In this document: positions 13,301-27,500 of the stretch, piece after piece
Position numbering within the stretch: the first letter of the stretch is position 1
Layout: the number at the start of each line of letters is the position of its first letter
Assembly (NCBI RefSeq): GCF_051020955.1
Contig: NW_027476864.1
Coordinates: 62,001-126,000 of the forward strand
Length of the DNA: 64,000 bases
Reading direction: 5' to 3'
DNA from: Megalopta genalis
Taxonomy: Eukaryota; Arthropoda; Insecta; Hymenoptera; Halictidae
The notes under the pieces: model-generated
Seen by the model: only the letters and a program-made list of their open reading frames with translations
Database searches by the model: none
Told to the model about the DNA's origin: nothing
Position numbers and translations under genes: made by a program

Positions 13301-15832
13301 CACTTATATCACAAGTATTTGAAGCTAAACCATTTCTTTCGCATGGATTTCAAGCTAAGACTTCTATTTCGCATTGATTTGAATCTAAATCATGCGTTTC
13401 GCATGTATTCGAATCTAACTCGTTTATTTCGCCTGCATTTGAATCTATATCACTTATATTCGCAAGTATTTGAAGGTCAATCATTCGTTTCGCATGAATT
13501 TGAAGCTAAGCCTTCTACTTCGCATTGATTTGAAGCTAAATCTTGTGTTTCGTATGGATTTGAAGCTAACTCGGTTGTTTCGCCTGCATTTGAAGCTATA
13601 TCACTTATATCACAAGTATTTGAAGCTAAACCATTTCTTTCGCATGGATTTCAAGCTAAGACTTCTATTTCGCATTGATTTTAATCTAAATCATGCGTTT
13701 CGCATGTATTCGAATCTAACTCGTTTATTTCGCCTGCATTTGAAGCTATATCACTTATATTCACAAGTATTTGAAGATCAATCATTCGTTTCGCATGGAT
13801 TTGAAGCTAAGCCTTCTACTTCGCACTGATTTGATTCTAAATCATGTGTTTCGCATGGATGTAAAGCAAACTCGTGTGTTTCGCCTGCATTCGAAGTTAC
13901 ATCACGTATAATCGCAAGTATTTGAAGCTAAATCATTTGTGTCGCATGGATTTGAAGCTAAGCCTTCTACTTCGCATTGATTTGAAGCTACATCATGCGT
14001 TTCGCTTGAATTTGAAGCTAACTCGTTTGTTTCGCATGCATTTGAAGCTATATCACTTATATTCGCAAGTATTTGAAGGTCAATCATTCGTTTCGCATGA
14101 ATTAGAAGCTAAGCCTTCTACTTCGTATTAATTGGAAGCTTAATCATGTGTTTCGCTTGGATTTGAAGCTAACTCGTTTGTATCGCATGCAGTTGACGCT
14201 AAATCATGTATATCACAAGTATTTGCAGCAAAACCATTTGATTCGCATGGATTTGAAACTGAGACTTCTACTTCGCATTCATTTGAAGCTGAATCATGTG
14301 ATTCGCTTGGATTTGAACAAACTCGTTTGATTCGAATGCAATTGACGCTAAATCATGTATATCACAAGTATTTGAAGCAAAACCATTTGTTTCGCAAGAA
14401 TTTGAAGCTAAGCCTTCTACTTCGCACTGATTTGAATCTAAATCATGTGTTTCGCATGGATGTAAAGCAAACTCGTGTGTTTCGCCTGCATTCGAAGTTA
14501 TATCACGTATAATCGCAAGTATTTGAAGCTAAATCATTTGTGTCGCATGGATTTGAAGCTAAGCCTTCTACTTCGCATTGATTTGAAGCTAAATCATGAG
14601 TTTCGCATGGATTTGAAGCTAACTCGTTTGTTTCGCATGCATTTGAAGGTATATCACTTATATTCGCAAGTATTTGAAGGTTAATCATTCGTTTCGCGCG
14701 AATTAGAAGCTAAGCCATCTACTTCGCATTAATTGGAAGCTTAATCATGTGTTTCGCTTGGATTTGAAGCTAACTCGTTTGTATCGCATGCAGTTGACGC
14801 TAAATCATGTATATCACAAGTATTTGAAGCTAAACCATTTGTTTCGCATGGATTTGAAGCTAAGCCTTCTACTTCGCACTGATTTGCAACTAAATCATGT
14901 GTTTCGCTTGGATTTGAAGCTAAGCATTCTACTTCGCATTGATTTGAAGGTAAATCATGTTTTTCCATTGGGTGTGAAGCTAACTCGTTTGTTTCGCATG
15001 TAGTTGAGGCTATATCACTTATATTCGCAAGTATTTGAAGCCAAATCATTCGTTTCGCATGGATTTGAAGCTAAGCATTCTACTTCGCATTGATTTGAAG
15101 GTAGATCATGTTTTTCCATTGGGTGTGAAGCTAACTCGTTTGTTTCGCACGCAGTTCAAGCTAAATCGTGTATATCACAAGTATTAGAAGCCAAACCATT
15201 TGTTTCGTATTGATTCGAAACTAAGCCTTCTACTTGCCATTGATTTGAAGTTAAATCATGTGTTTCTCTTGGATTTGAAACTAACTCGTTTGTTTCGCCT
15301 GTACTAGAAGCTAAATCATGTTTATCACAAGTATTTGAAGCTAAACCATTTGTCTCGCATTGATTTGAAGCTATGTCTTCAACTTCGCATTGATTTGAAG
15401 ATCACTTGTTTGTTTCGCCTGCAATTGAATCTATATCACTTATATCGCAAGTATTTTAAGCTAAATCATTTTGTCGCATGGATTTGAAGCTAAGCCTTCT
15501 ACTTCGTAGTGATTTGAATCTAAATCATGTATTTCGCTTGGATTTGAAGCTAACTAGAATGTTTCGCATGCAGTTGAACCTATATCATGTATATCACATG
15601 TATCTGAAGCTGCACCATTTGTTTCGCATGAATATTAAGCTAAACCATGTGTTCCTCATGAATTTGATCTAAATCATGTGTTTCGCTTGGATTTGAAGCT
15701 AACTCGTTTGTTTCGCCTCCATTTGAAGCTATATCGCTTATATCAAAAGTATGTGATGCTAAATAATTTGTGTCGGATGCATTTGATGCTAAGCCTTCAA
15801 CTTCGCATTGAATTGAATCTAAATCATGTGTT

Positions 15833-16831
15833 TTGCTTGGATTTGAAGCTAACTCGTTTCTTTCGCAAGCATTGAAGCTAAATCATGTATATCACAAGTA
15901 TTTCATGCTGAACCATTTGTTTCGCATGAATATTAAACTAAACCATGTGTATCGAACGAATTTGAAGCTAAATCATGTGCTTCGCATGGATTTGAAACTA
16001 ACTCGTTTGTTTCGCCTGCATTTGAAGCGAAATCATGTTTATCACAAGTATTTGAAGCTAAACCGTTCGTTTCGCATGGATTCGAAGATCAGCCTACTAC
16101 TTCGCATTGATTTGAAACTAAATCATGTGTTTCGCTTGGATTTGAAGCTAACTCGTTTGTTTCGCATGCAGTTGGATCTAAATCAAGTATGTCACAAGTA
16201 TTTGAACCTAAACCATTTGATTCGCATGGATTTGAAGCTAAGCCTTCTACTTCGCATTGATTTGAAGCTGCATCATGTGTTTCGCATTCATTTGAAGCTA
16301 ACTCGTCTGTTTCGAATGCAGTTCAAGCTGAATCATGTATATCACAAGCATTTGAACCTAAACCATTTGATTCGTATGGATTTGAAGCTAAGCCTTCTAC
16401 TTCGCATTGATTTGAAGCTGAATGATGTGTTTCGCATTGATTTGAAGCTAACTCGTTTGTTTCTCATACAGTTGAAGCTTAATCATGTATATCACAAGTA
16501 CTTGACGCTAAATCATATATTTCGCAAGGATTCGAAGGTAAGCCTTCTACTTCGCAATGATTTGAAGCTAACTCACGTGTTTCGATTGGATTTAAAGCTA
16601 AGCCTTCTACTTCGCATTGATTTGAAACTAAATCATGTGTTTCGCTTGGATTTGAAACTAAACCATCTACTTCGCATTGAATTGAAGCTAAATCATGTGT
16701 TTCGCATGAATTTGAAACTAACTCGTTTGTTTTGCTTGAATTCGAAGCTATATCTCTTACACTCGCAAGTATTTGAAGTTCAATCTTTCGTTTCGCATGG
16801 ATTTGAAGCTAAGGCTTCTAGTTCGCATTGA
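15833..16831 (+). other. Plus-strand open frame (332 codons) created by a block deletion
   Basis: Unique to copy II. The equivalent in copy III is split into frames at 26212-26493 and 27023-27838 by the 628-bp segment. The open frame therefore depends on a copy-specific rearrangement at 16057/16058, which argues against long-standing coding function. The frame content is the usual LKLNHVFRMD type. Confidence 0.1.
16081..16530. repeat. Type example of the 150-bp higher-order repeat (three consecutive units)
   Basis: Three complete five-monomer units lie in perfect 30-bp register at 16081-16230, 16231-16380 and 16381-16530. In each, the monomers run E (ends CGCATTGA), A (ends near CGCTTGGA or CGCATTCA), B (contains AACTCG, ends CATGCA or a variant), C (starts GTTGAAG or GTTCAAG, contains ATATCACAAG or ATGTCACAAG) and D (contains AAACCATTTG or a variant). 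Same-class monomers in successive units resemble each other more than neighbours within a unit do. This is the signature of a higher-order repeat amplified as a 150-bp block. The same order recurs through most of the window with local expansions and losses. Confidence 0.93.
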
Positions 16832-18509
16832 TTTGAAGCTAAATCATGTGTTTCGCTTGGATTTGAATCTAATTCGGTTATTTCGGATGCAGTTGAAGCT
16901 AAATCATGTATATCACAAGTATTTGAAGCTGAACAATTTGTTTCGCATGAATATTAAGTTAAACCATGTGTTCCGCATTGATTTGAAGCTAAATCATGTG
17001 CTTCGCATGGATTTGAAGCTAACTCGTTTGTTTCGCATGCAGTTGATGCTAAATCATGTATATCACAAGTATTTGAAGCTGAACCATTTGATTCTCGTGA
17101 AATTTAAGCTAAACCATGTGTTTCGCTTGGATTTGAAGCTAAGCCTTCTATTTCGCATTGATTTGAAGCTAAATCATGTGTTAGGCTTGGATTTGAAACT
17201 AAGCCTTCTACTTCGCATTGATTGGAAGCTAAATCTTGTGTTTGGTATGGATTTGAAGCTAACTCGGTTGTTTCGCCTGCATTCGAAGTTATATCACGTA
17301 TAATCGCAAGTATTTGAAGCCCAGTCATCCGTTTCGCATGGATTTGATGCTAAGCCTTCTACTTCGCATTGATTTGAAGCTAAATCATATGTTTCGCTTG
17401 GATTTGAAGGTAACACGTTTGTTTCACTTGCAGTTGAAGCTCAATCATGTATATCACAAGTATTTGAATCTGAACAATTTGTTTCGCATGAATACTAAGT
17501 TAAGCCATGTGTTTCGCATGAGTATTAAGCTAAACCATGTTTTTGTAATGAATTTGAAGCTAAATCATGTGTTTCGCTTGGGTTTGGAGCTAACTCGTTT
17601 GTTTCGCATACATTTGAAGCTAAATCATGTATATCACAAGTATTTGAAGCAAAACCATTTGATTCGAATGGATTTGAAACAAAGCCTTCTACTTCGCATT
17701 GATTTGAAGCTAAATCATGTTTTTCGCTTGGATTTGAAACTAAGCCTTCTACTTCGCATTGAATTGAAGCTAAATCATGTGTTTCGCATGGTTTTGAAGC
17801 TAACTCGTTTGTTTCGCATGCAGGTGAAGCTAAAACGTGTACATCACATGTATCTGAATCTAATCCATCTGTTTCGCAAGAATATGAAGCTATGAAGCTA
17901 ATCCATGTGATTGGCATGAATTTGAAGCTAAATCATGTGTTTCGCATGGATTTGAAGCTGTATCACTTACATCGCAATTATCTGAAGATATATCATTTGT
18001 TACTCATGTATTTGAAGCTACGCGTTCCACTTCGCATTGATTTGAAGCTAACTCGATTGTTTCGCCTGCATTTGAAGCTAAATCATGTATAACAAAAATA
18101 TTTGAAGCTAAAGCATTTGATTCGCATGGATTTGAAGCTAAGCCTTCTACTTCGCATTGATTTGAAGCTAAATCATGTTTCTCTTGGATTTGAATCTAAC
18201 TCGTTTGTTTCTCGTGCAGTTGAAGATAAATCATGTATATCACAATTATTTGACGCTAAACCATTTGATTCGCATGGATTTGGAGCTAAGCCTTCCACTT
18301 CGCATTGATTTGAAGCTAAATCATGTGTTTCGCATGGTTTTGAAGCTAACTCGTTTGTATCGCATGCAGTTGAAGCTAAATCATGTATATCACAAGTATT
18401 TGGAGCTGAACCATTTGTTTCGCATGAATATTAAGCTAAACCATGTGTATCGAATGAACTTGAATCTAAATCATGTGTTACGCATGTATTTGAAGCTATC
18501 TCGTTTGTT

Positions 18510-21500
18510 TCGTATGCAGTTGAAGCTAAATCATGTATAAAACAAGAATTTGAAGCTAAACCATTTGCTTCATATGGATTTGAAACTAAGCCTTCTACAT
18601 CGCATGAATTTGAAGCTCAATCAGGTGAGTTTCTCATGGATTTGAAGCTAACTCGTTTGATTCGCCTGCATTTGAAGCTATATCACTTATATTCGCAAGT
18701 ATTTGAAGCTAAACCATTTGTTTTGCATGGTTTCGAAGATAAGTCTGCTACTTCGCATTGATTTGAAGCTAACTCGATTTTTTCGCCTGCATTTGAATCT
18801 ATATCACTTACATTGCAGTTATCGGAAGGTAAATCATTTGTTTCTCATGTACCAGAAGGTAAGCCATCTGCTTCTCATTTATTTGAAGCTAAATCACGTA
18901 TATCACAAGTATTTGAAGCAAAACATTTGTTTCGCATTGATTTGAAGCTAAGCCTTCTACTTCGTATTGATTTGAAGCTAAATCATGTGTTGCGCATGGA
19001 TTTGATGCTAACTCGTTTGTTTCGCATGCAGTTGAAGCTAAATCATGTATAATCAAGTATTTGAGGCTAAACCATTTGTATCGCAAGGATTTGAAGCTAA
19101 ACCATGTTATTCGCAAGAATTTGAAGCTAAATCATGTGTTGCGCTTGGATTTGAAGCTAACTCGTTTGTTTAGCATGCAGTAGAAGCTATATCGCTAATA
19201 TTCGCAAGTATTTGAAGCCAAATCATTCGTTTCGCTTGGATTTGAAGCTAACTCGTTTGTTTCGCATGCAGTTGAAGCTAAATTATGTATATCACAATTA
19301 TTTGAAGCTAAATCATATGTTTCGCATGGATTTGAAGCTAAATCTTCTACTTGGCGTTGATTTGAAACTAAATCACGTATTCCGCATAGATTTTAAGCTA
19401 ACTCGTTTGTTTCGCATACAGTTGAAGCTAAATCTTATATATCACAATTATTTGAAGCTAAACCATTTGATTCGCATGGATTTGGAGCTAAGCCTTCCAC
19501 TTCGCATTGATTTGAAGCTAAATCATGTATTTCGCTTGGATTTGAAGCTAACTCGGTTGTTTCGCATGCAGCTGAAGTTAAATCATGCATATCACAAGTA
19601 CTTGAAGCTATACCATTTGATTCGCATGAATTTGTAACCAAGCCATCTACTTCGCATTAATTTGAAGCTATATAATGTGTTCCGCTGGGATTTGAAGCTA
19701 AGCCTTCTACTTCGCATTGATTTGAAGCTAAATCATGTGTATCGCATGGATTTGAAGCTAACTCGTTTGTTTCGCATGCAGTTGAAGCTAAATCATGTAT
19801 AACACAAGTATTTGAAGCTATACCAATTGATTCGCATGAATTTGAATCTAAATGGTGTGTTTCGCATGGATTTGAAGCTAACTCGTTTGTATCGCCTGCA
19901 TTTGAAGCTAAATCATGTATATCACAAGTATTTGAAACTAAACGATTTATTTCGCATGGATTCGAAGATAAGCCTCCTACTTCTCATTGATCTGAAGCTA
20001 AATCATGCGTTTCGAATGGATTTGAAAGTAACTCGATTGTTTCGCATGCACTTGAAGCTATATCACTTATATTCGCAAGTATTTGAAGCCAAATCATTCG
20101 TATCGCATGGATTTGAAGATAAGCCTTCGACATCGCATTCATTTGTATCTAAATTATGTGTTCCGCACGGATTTCAAGATAAATCGTTTGTTTCACATAC
20201 AGTTGAAGCTAAATCATGTATATCACAAGTATTTGAAGCTAAACCGTTCGTTTCGCATGGATTTGAAGCTAAGCCTTCTACTTCGCATTGATTTGAAGCT
20301 AAATCATGTGTTTCGCTGGGATTTGAAGCTAACTCGTTTGTATCGCATGCAGTTGAAGTTAATTCATGTTTATCACAAGTATCTGAATCTAAACCATCTG
20401 TTTCGCAAGAATATGAAGCTATGAAGCTAAACCACGTGATTCGCATGAATTTCAAGCTAAATCATGTGTTTGGCATGGAGGTGAAGCTAACTCGTTTGTC
20501 TCGGCTGCATTTGAAGCTAAATCATGCATAACACAAGTATTTGAAGCTAAAACATTTGTTTTGGATGAATTTGAAGATTAGCCTTCTACTTTGCATTGAT
20601 TTGATGCTAAATCATGTGTATCGCATGGATTTGAAGCTAACTCGTTTGTTTAGCCTGCATTTGACGATATATCATGTATATCACAAGTATCTGAATCTAA
20701 ACCATCTGTTTTGCAAGAATATGGAGCTATGAAGATAAACCCTGCGATTCGCATGAATTTGGAGCTAAATAATGTGTTTCGCGTGGATTTGATGCTAAGC
20801 CTTCTACTTCGCATTGATTTGATGCTAAACCATTTGATTCGCATGCATTTGAAGCAAAATCATGTATATTACAAGTATTTTAAGCTAAACTATTTGATTC
20901 GCATGGATTCGAAGATCAGCCTTCCACTTCGCATTGATTTGAAGCGAAATCAAGTGTTTCGCAGGGATTTGAAGCTAACTCGTTTGTTTCGCATGCAGTT
21001 GAAGCTATATCATGTATATCACAAGTATTTGAAGCTAAACGATTTGATTCGCATGGATTTGAAGCTAAGCCTTCTACTTCGCATTGATTTGAAGCTAAAT
21101 CATGTATTTCGCTTGGATTTGAAGCTAACTAGATTGTTTCGCATGCAGTTGAACCTATATCAAGTATATCACAAGTATCTGAAGCTGCACCATTTGTTTC
21201 GCATGAATATTAAGCTAAACCATGTGTTCGCATGAATTTGAGCTAAATCATGTGTTTCGCAAGGATTTGGCGCTAATTCGTTTGTTTCGCCTGCATTTGA
21301 ATCTATATCACAATTATCGCAAGAATTTGAAGCTAAATCATTTGTTTCGCATGCATTTGGAGCTAAGTCTTTTATTTCGCACTGATTTGAATCTAAATCA
21401 TGTGTTTCGCATGGATTTGAAGCTAACTCGATTGTTTCGCCTGCATTTGAATCTATATCACTTGCATTGCAATTATCTGAAGGTAAATCATTTGTTTCTC

Positions 21501-24500
21501 ATGTACCAGAAGCTAAGCGTTTTGCTTCGCATTTATTTGAAGCTAAATCATGTATATCAGAAGTATTTGAAGCTAAACCATTTGTTCTCGCATTGTTTTG
21601 AAGATAAGCCTTCTACTTCGCATTGATTTGAAGCTAAATCATGTGTTTCTCTTGGATTTGAAACTATCTCGTTTGTTTCGCCTGTACTTGAAGCTAAATC
21701 ATGTTTATCACAAGTATTTGAAGCTAAACCATTTGTCTCGCATTGATTTGAAGCTATGTCTTCAACTTCGCATTGATTTGAAGATCACTTGTTTGTTTCG
21801 CCTGCAATTGAATCTATATCACTTATATCGCAAGTATTTTAAGCTAAATCATTTTGTCGCATGGATTTGAAGCTAAGCCTTCTACTTCGTAGTGATTTGA
21901 ATCTAAATCATGTATTTCGCTTGGATTTGAAGCTAACTAGATTGTTTCGCATGCAGTTGAACCTATATCATGTATATCACAAGTATCTGAAGCTGCACCA
22001 TTTGTTTCGCATGAATATAAAGCTAAACCATGTGTTCCGCATGAATTTGAGCTAAATCATGTGTTTCGCTCGGATTTGAAGCTAACTCATTTGTTTCTCC
22101 TGCATTTGAACCAATATCACTTATATTCGCCAGTATTTGTAGATAAATCAATCGTTTCTCATGGATTTGCATCTAAGCCCCCTACTTCGTATTGATTTGA
22201 AGCTGAACCATGTATTCGCTTGTATTTGAGGCCAACTCGTTTGTTTCGACTGCAGTAGAAGCTAAATCATGTATATCACAAGAATTTGAAGCTAAACCTA
22301 TTGTTTCGCATTGATTTGAAGCTAAGACTTCTACGTCGCACTGATTTGAAGCTAAATCATGTGTTTGGTTTGGATTTGAAGGTAACACGTTAGTTTCGCA
22401 CGCAGATGAAGCTAAACCAAGTATATCACAAGTATTTGAATCTGCACCATTTGATTCGCATGAATATTAAGGTAAACCATGTGTTTCGCACGAATATTAA
22501 GCTAAACCATGTGTTTCGCATGAATTTGCAGCTAAATGATGTGTTTCACATGGATTTGAAGCTAACTCGTTTGTTTCGCCTGCATTTGAAGCTATATCAC
22601 TTATATTCGCAAGTATTTGAAGCTAAATCATTTGTGTCGCATGGATTTGCAGCTAAGACTTCTATTTCGCATTGATTTGAACCTAAATCAACCGTTTCGC
22701 ATGTACTTGAAGCTATCTCGTTTGTTTCGCCTGCATTTGAAGCTATATCACTTATATTCGCAAGTATTTGAAGGTCAATCATTCGTTCCGCATGAATTTG
22801 AAGCTAAGCCTTCTACTTCGTATTGATTTGAAGCTAAATCATGTGTTTCGCTTGGATTTGAAGCTAAGCCTTCTACTTCGCATTGATTTGAAGCTAAATC
22901 ATGTGTTTCGCTTGGATTTGAAACTGAGCCTTCTACTTCGCATTGATTGGAAGCTAAATCTTGTGTTTGGTATGGATTTGAAGCTAACACGGTTGTTTCG
23001 CCTGCATTTGAAGCTTAATCATGTATATTACAAGTATTTGAAGCTAAACCATTTGTTGCGCATGCATTTGAAGATAAACCTTCTACTTCGCATTGATTTG
23101 ATGCTAACTCGCGCATTTCGCCTGCATTTGAAGCTATATCACTAATATTGCAATTATCTGAAGGTAAATCATTTGTTTCTCATATACTTGATGCTAAGCC
23201 TTCTGCTTCGCATTTATTTGAAGCTAAATCATGCGTTCCTCTTGGATTTTAAGCGAACTCGTTTGTTTCGCATGCTGTTGAAGCTTAGTCATGTATAAAA
23301 CAAGTATTTGAAGCTAAACCATTCGTTTCGCATGGATTTGAAGCTAAGCCATCTACTTCGCATGCAGTTGAAGCCAAATCATGTGTTTCGATTGGATTTG
23401 AAGCCAACTCGTTTGTTTTGCATGCAGTTGAAACTAAATCATGTATGTCAAAATTATTTGAAGCTAAACCATTTGTTTCGCATGGTTTCGAAGATAAGCC
23501 TTCTACTTCGCATAAATTTGAAGCTAAATCATGTGTTTCGCATGGATTTGAAGCTAATTCGATCGTTTCGCATGCATTTGAAGCTAAATCATGTATATCA
23601 CAAGTATTTGAAGCTAAACCATTTGATTCGCATTGATTTGTAGCTAACTCGTTTGTTTCGCCTGCATTTGAAGCTATATCACTTATATCACAAGTATTTG
23701 AAGCTAAACCATTTCTTTCGCATGGATTTCAAGCTAAGACTTCTATTTCGCATTGATTTGAATCTAAATCATGCGTTTCGCATGTATTCGAATCTAACTC
23801 GTTTATTTCGCCTGCATTTGAATCTATATCACTTATATTCGCAAGTATTTGAAGGTCAATCATTCGTTTCGCATGAATTTGAAGCTAAGCCTTCTACTTC
23901 GCATTGATTTGAAGCTAAATCTTGTGTTTCGTATGGATTTGAAGCTAACTCGGTTGTTTCGCCTGCATTTGAAGCTATATCACTTATATCACAAGTATTT
24001 GAAGCTAAACCATTTCTTTCGCATGGATTTCAAGCTAAGACTTCTATTTCGCATTGATTTTAATCTAAATCATGCGTTTCGCATGTATTCGAATCTAACT
24101 CGTTTATTTCGCCTGCATTTGAAGCTATATCACTTATATTCACAAGTATTTGAAGATCAATCATTCGTTTCGCATGGATTTGAAGCTAAGCCTTCTACTT
24201 CGCACTGATTTGATTCTAAATCATGTGTTTCGCATGGATGTAAAGCAAACTCGTGTGTTTCGCCTGCATTCGAAGTTACATCACGTATAATCGCAAGTAT
24301 TTGAAGCTAAATCATTTGTGTCGCATGGATTTGAAGCTAAGCCTTCTACTTCGCATTGATTTGAAGCTACATCATGCGTTTCGCTTGAATTTGAAGCTAA
24401 CTCGTTTGTTTCGCATGCATTTGAAGCTATATCACTTATATTCGCAAGTATTTGAAGGTCAATCATTCGTTTCGCATGAATTAGAAGCTAAGCCTTCTAC

Positions 24501-27500
24501 TTCGTATTAATTGGAAGCTTAATCATGTGTTTCGCTTGGATTTGAAGCTAACTCGTTTGTATCGCATGCAGTTGACGCTAAATCATGTATATCACAAGTA
24601 TTTGCAGCAAAACCATTTGATTCGCATGGATTTGAAACTGAGACTTCTACTTCGCATTCATTTGAAGCTGAATCATGTGATTCGCTTGGATTTGAACAAA
24701 CTCGTTTGATTCGAATGCAATTGACGCTAAATCATGTATATCACAAGTATTTGAAGCAAAACCATTTGTTTCGCAAGAATTTGAAGCTAAGCCTTCTACT
24801 TCGCACTGATTTGAATCTAAATCATGTGTTTCGCATGGATGTAAAGCAAACTCGTGTGTTTCGCCTGCATTCGAAGTTATATCACGTATAATCGCAAGTA
24901 TTTGAAGCTAAATCATTTGTGTCGCATGGATTTGAAGCTAAGCCTTCTACTTCGCATTGATTTGAAGCTAAATCATGAGTTTCGCATGGATTTGAAGCTA
25001 ACTCGTTTGTTTCGCATGCATTTGAAGGTATATCACTTATATTCGCAAGTATTTGAAGGTTAATCATTCGTTTCGCGCGAATTAGAAGCTAAGCCATCTA
25101 CTTCGCATTAATTGGAAGCTTAATCATGTGTTTCGCTTGGATTTGAAGCTAACTCGTTTGTATCGCATGCAGTTGACGCTAAATCATGTATATCACAAGT
25201 ATTTGAAGCTAAACCATTTGTTTCGCATGGATTTGAAGCTAAGCCTTCTACTTCGCACTGATTTGCAACTAAATCATGTGTTTCGCTTGGATTTGAAGCT
25301 AAGCATTCTACTTCGCATTGATTTGAAGGTAAATCATGTTTTTCCATTGGGTGTGAAGCTAACTCGTTTGTTTCGCATGTAGTTGAGGCTATATCACTTA
25401 TATTCGCAAGTATTTGAAGCCAAATCATTCGTTTCGCATGGATTTGAAGCTAAGCATTCTACTTCGCATTGATTTGAAGGTAGATCATGTTTTTCCATTG
25501 GGTGTGAAGCTAACTCGTTTGTTTCGCACGCAGTTCAAGCTAAATCGTGTATATCACAAGTATTAGAAGCCAAACCATTTGTTTCGTATTGATTCGAAAC
25601 TAAGCCTTCTACTTGCCATTGATTTGAAGTTAAATCATGTGTTTCTCTTGGATTTGAAACTAACTCGTTTGTTTCGCCTGTACTAGAAGCTAAATCATGT
25701 TTATCACAAGTATTTGAAGCTAAACCATTTGTCTCGCATTGATTTGAAGCTATGTCTTCAACTTCGCATTGATTTGAAGATCACTTGTTTGTTTCGCCTG
25801 CAATTGAATCTATATCACTTATATCGCAAGTATTTTAAGCTAAATCATTTTGTCGCATGGATTTGAAGCTAAGCCTTCTACTTCGTAGTGATTTGAATCT
25901 AAATCATGTATTTCGCTTGGATTTGAAGCTAACTAGAATGTTTCGCATGCAGTTGAACCTATATCATGTATATCACATGTATCTGAAGCTGCACCATTTG
26001 TTTCGCATGAATATTAAGCTAAACCATGTGTTCCTCATGAATTTGATCTAAATCATGTGTTTCGCTTGGATTTGAAGCTAACTCGTTTGTTTCGCCTCCA
26101 TTTGAAGCTATATCGCTTATATCAAAAGTATGTGATGCTAAATAATTTGTGTCGGATGCATTTGATGCTAAGCCTTCAACTTCGCATTGAATTGAATCTA
26201 AATCATGTGTTTTGCTTGGATTTGAAGCTAACTCGTTTCTTTCGCAAGCATTGAAGCTAAATCATGTATATCACAAGTATTTCATGCTGAACCATTTGTT
26301 TCGCATGAATATTAAACTAAACCATGTGTATCGAACGAATTTGAAGCTAAATCATGTGCTTCGCATGGATTTGAAACTAACTCGTTTGTTTCGCCTGCAT
26401 TTGAAGCGAAATCATGTTTATCACAAGTATTTGAAGTTAAACCATTTGCTTCGAATAAATTCGAAGATTATCTTCTACTTCGTATTGATTTAAAGCTAAA
26501 TCATGAGTTTCGCATGTATTTGAAGCTAAATCATGAGTTTCGAATGTATTTGAAGCTAACTCGTTTGTTTCGCATGCAGTTGAAGCTAAATCATGTTTAT
26601 CACGAGTATTTGAAGCTAAACAATTAGATTCACACGGATTTGAAGCAAAGCCTTCTACTTCGCATTGATTTGAGGCTAAATCACGTCTTTCGCTTGGATT
26701 TTAAGCTACCTCGGTTGTTTCGCATGCAGTTGAAACAGAATCATGTTTATCACAAGTATTTGAAGCTAAACCATTTGATTCGCATGGACTTGAAGCTAAG
26801 CCTTCCACTTCGCATTGATTTGAAGCTAAATCATTCGTTCCGCATGGATTTGAAGCTAACTCGTTTGTATCGCCTGCAGTTGAAGCTAAATCATGTATAT
26901 CACAAGTATTTGAAGCTAAACCGTTTGATTGGCATGGATTTGAATCTAAGACCTCTACTTCGCATTGATTTGAGGCTAAATCACGTGATTCGCGTGGATT
27001 TGAAGCTAATTCGTTTTTTCGCATGCTGTTGAAGCAAAGTCACGCACATCACAAGTATTTGAAGCTAAACCGTTCGTTTCGCATGGATTCGAAGATCAGC
27101 CTACTACTTCGCATTGATTTGAAACTAAATCATGTGTTTCGCTTGGATTTGAAGCTAACTCGTTTGTTTCGCATGCAGTTGGATCTAAATCAAGTATGTC
27201 ACAAGTATTTGAACCTAAACCATTTGATTCGCATGGATTTGAAGCTAAGCCTTCTACTTCGCATTGATTTGAAGCTGCATCATGTGTTTCGCATTCATTT
27301 GAAGCTAACTCGTCTGTTTCGAATGCAGTTCAAGCTGAATCATGTATATCACAAGCATTTGAACCTAAACCATTTGATTCGTATGGATTTGAAGCTAAGC
27401 CTTCTACTTCGCATTGATTTGAAGCTGAATGATGTGTTTCGCATTGATTTGAAGCTAACTCGTTTGTTTCTCATACAGTTGAAGCTTAATCATGTATATC

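Larger units (their letters stand above)
8281..18509. repeat. Mega-repeat copy II (10229 bp)
   Basis: This is the second tandem copy. Relative to copy III it lacks exactly 150 bp at 10716/10717 (one higher-order unit, present in copy I at 2437-2586) and 628 bp at 16057/16058 (present in copy III at 26437-27064). The lengths close exactly: 11007 minus 150 minus 628 is 10229. It carries at least one private base: C at 9405 where copies I and III (1125 and 19634) have G. The segment 15833-16831 contains the longest plus-strand open frame of this copy (332 codons), created because the 628-bp loss joins two open stretches in frame. Confidence 0.93.

Noticed and set aside
26450..26465. AATAAA polyadenylation signal
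   Set aside because: A single variant monomer with no transcript context.
26437..27064. Transposon insertion in copy III
   Set aside because: The segment is ordinary satellite with no terminal inverted repeats or encoded protein, and the flanking 17-bp repeat fits deletion between homologous monomers.
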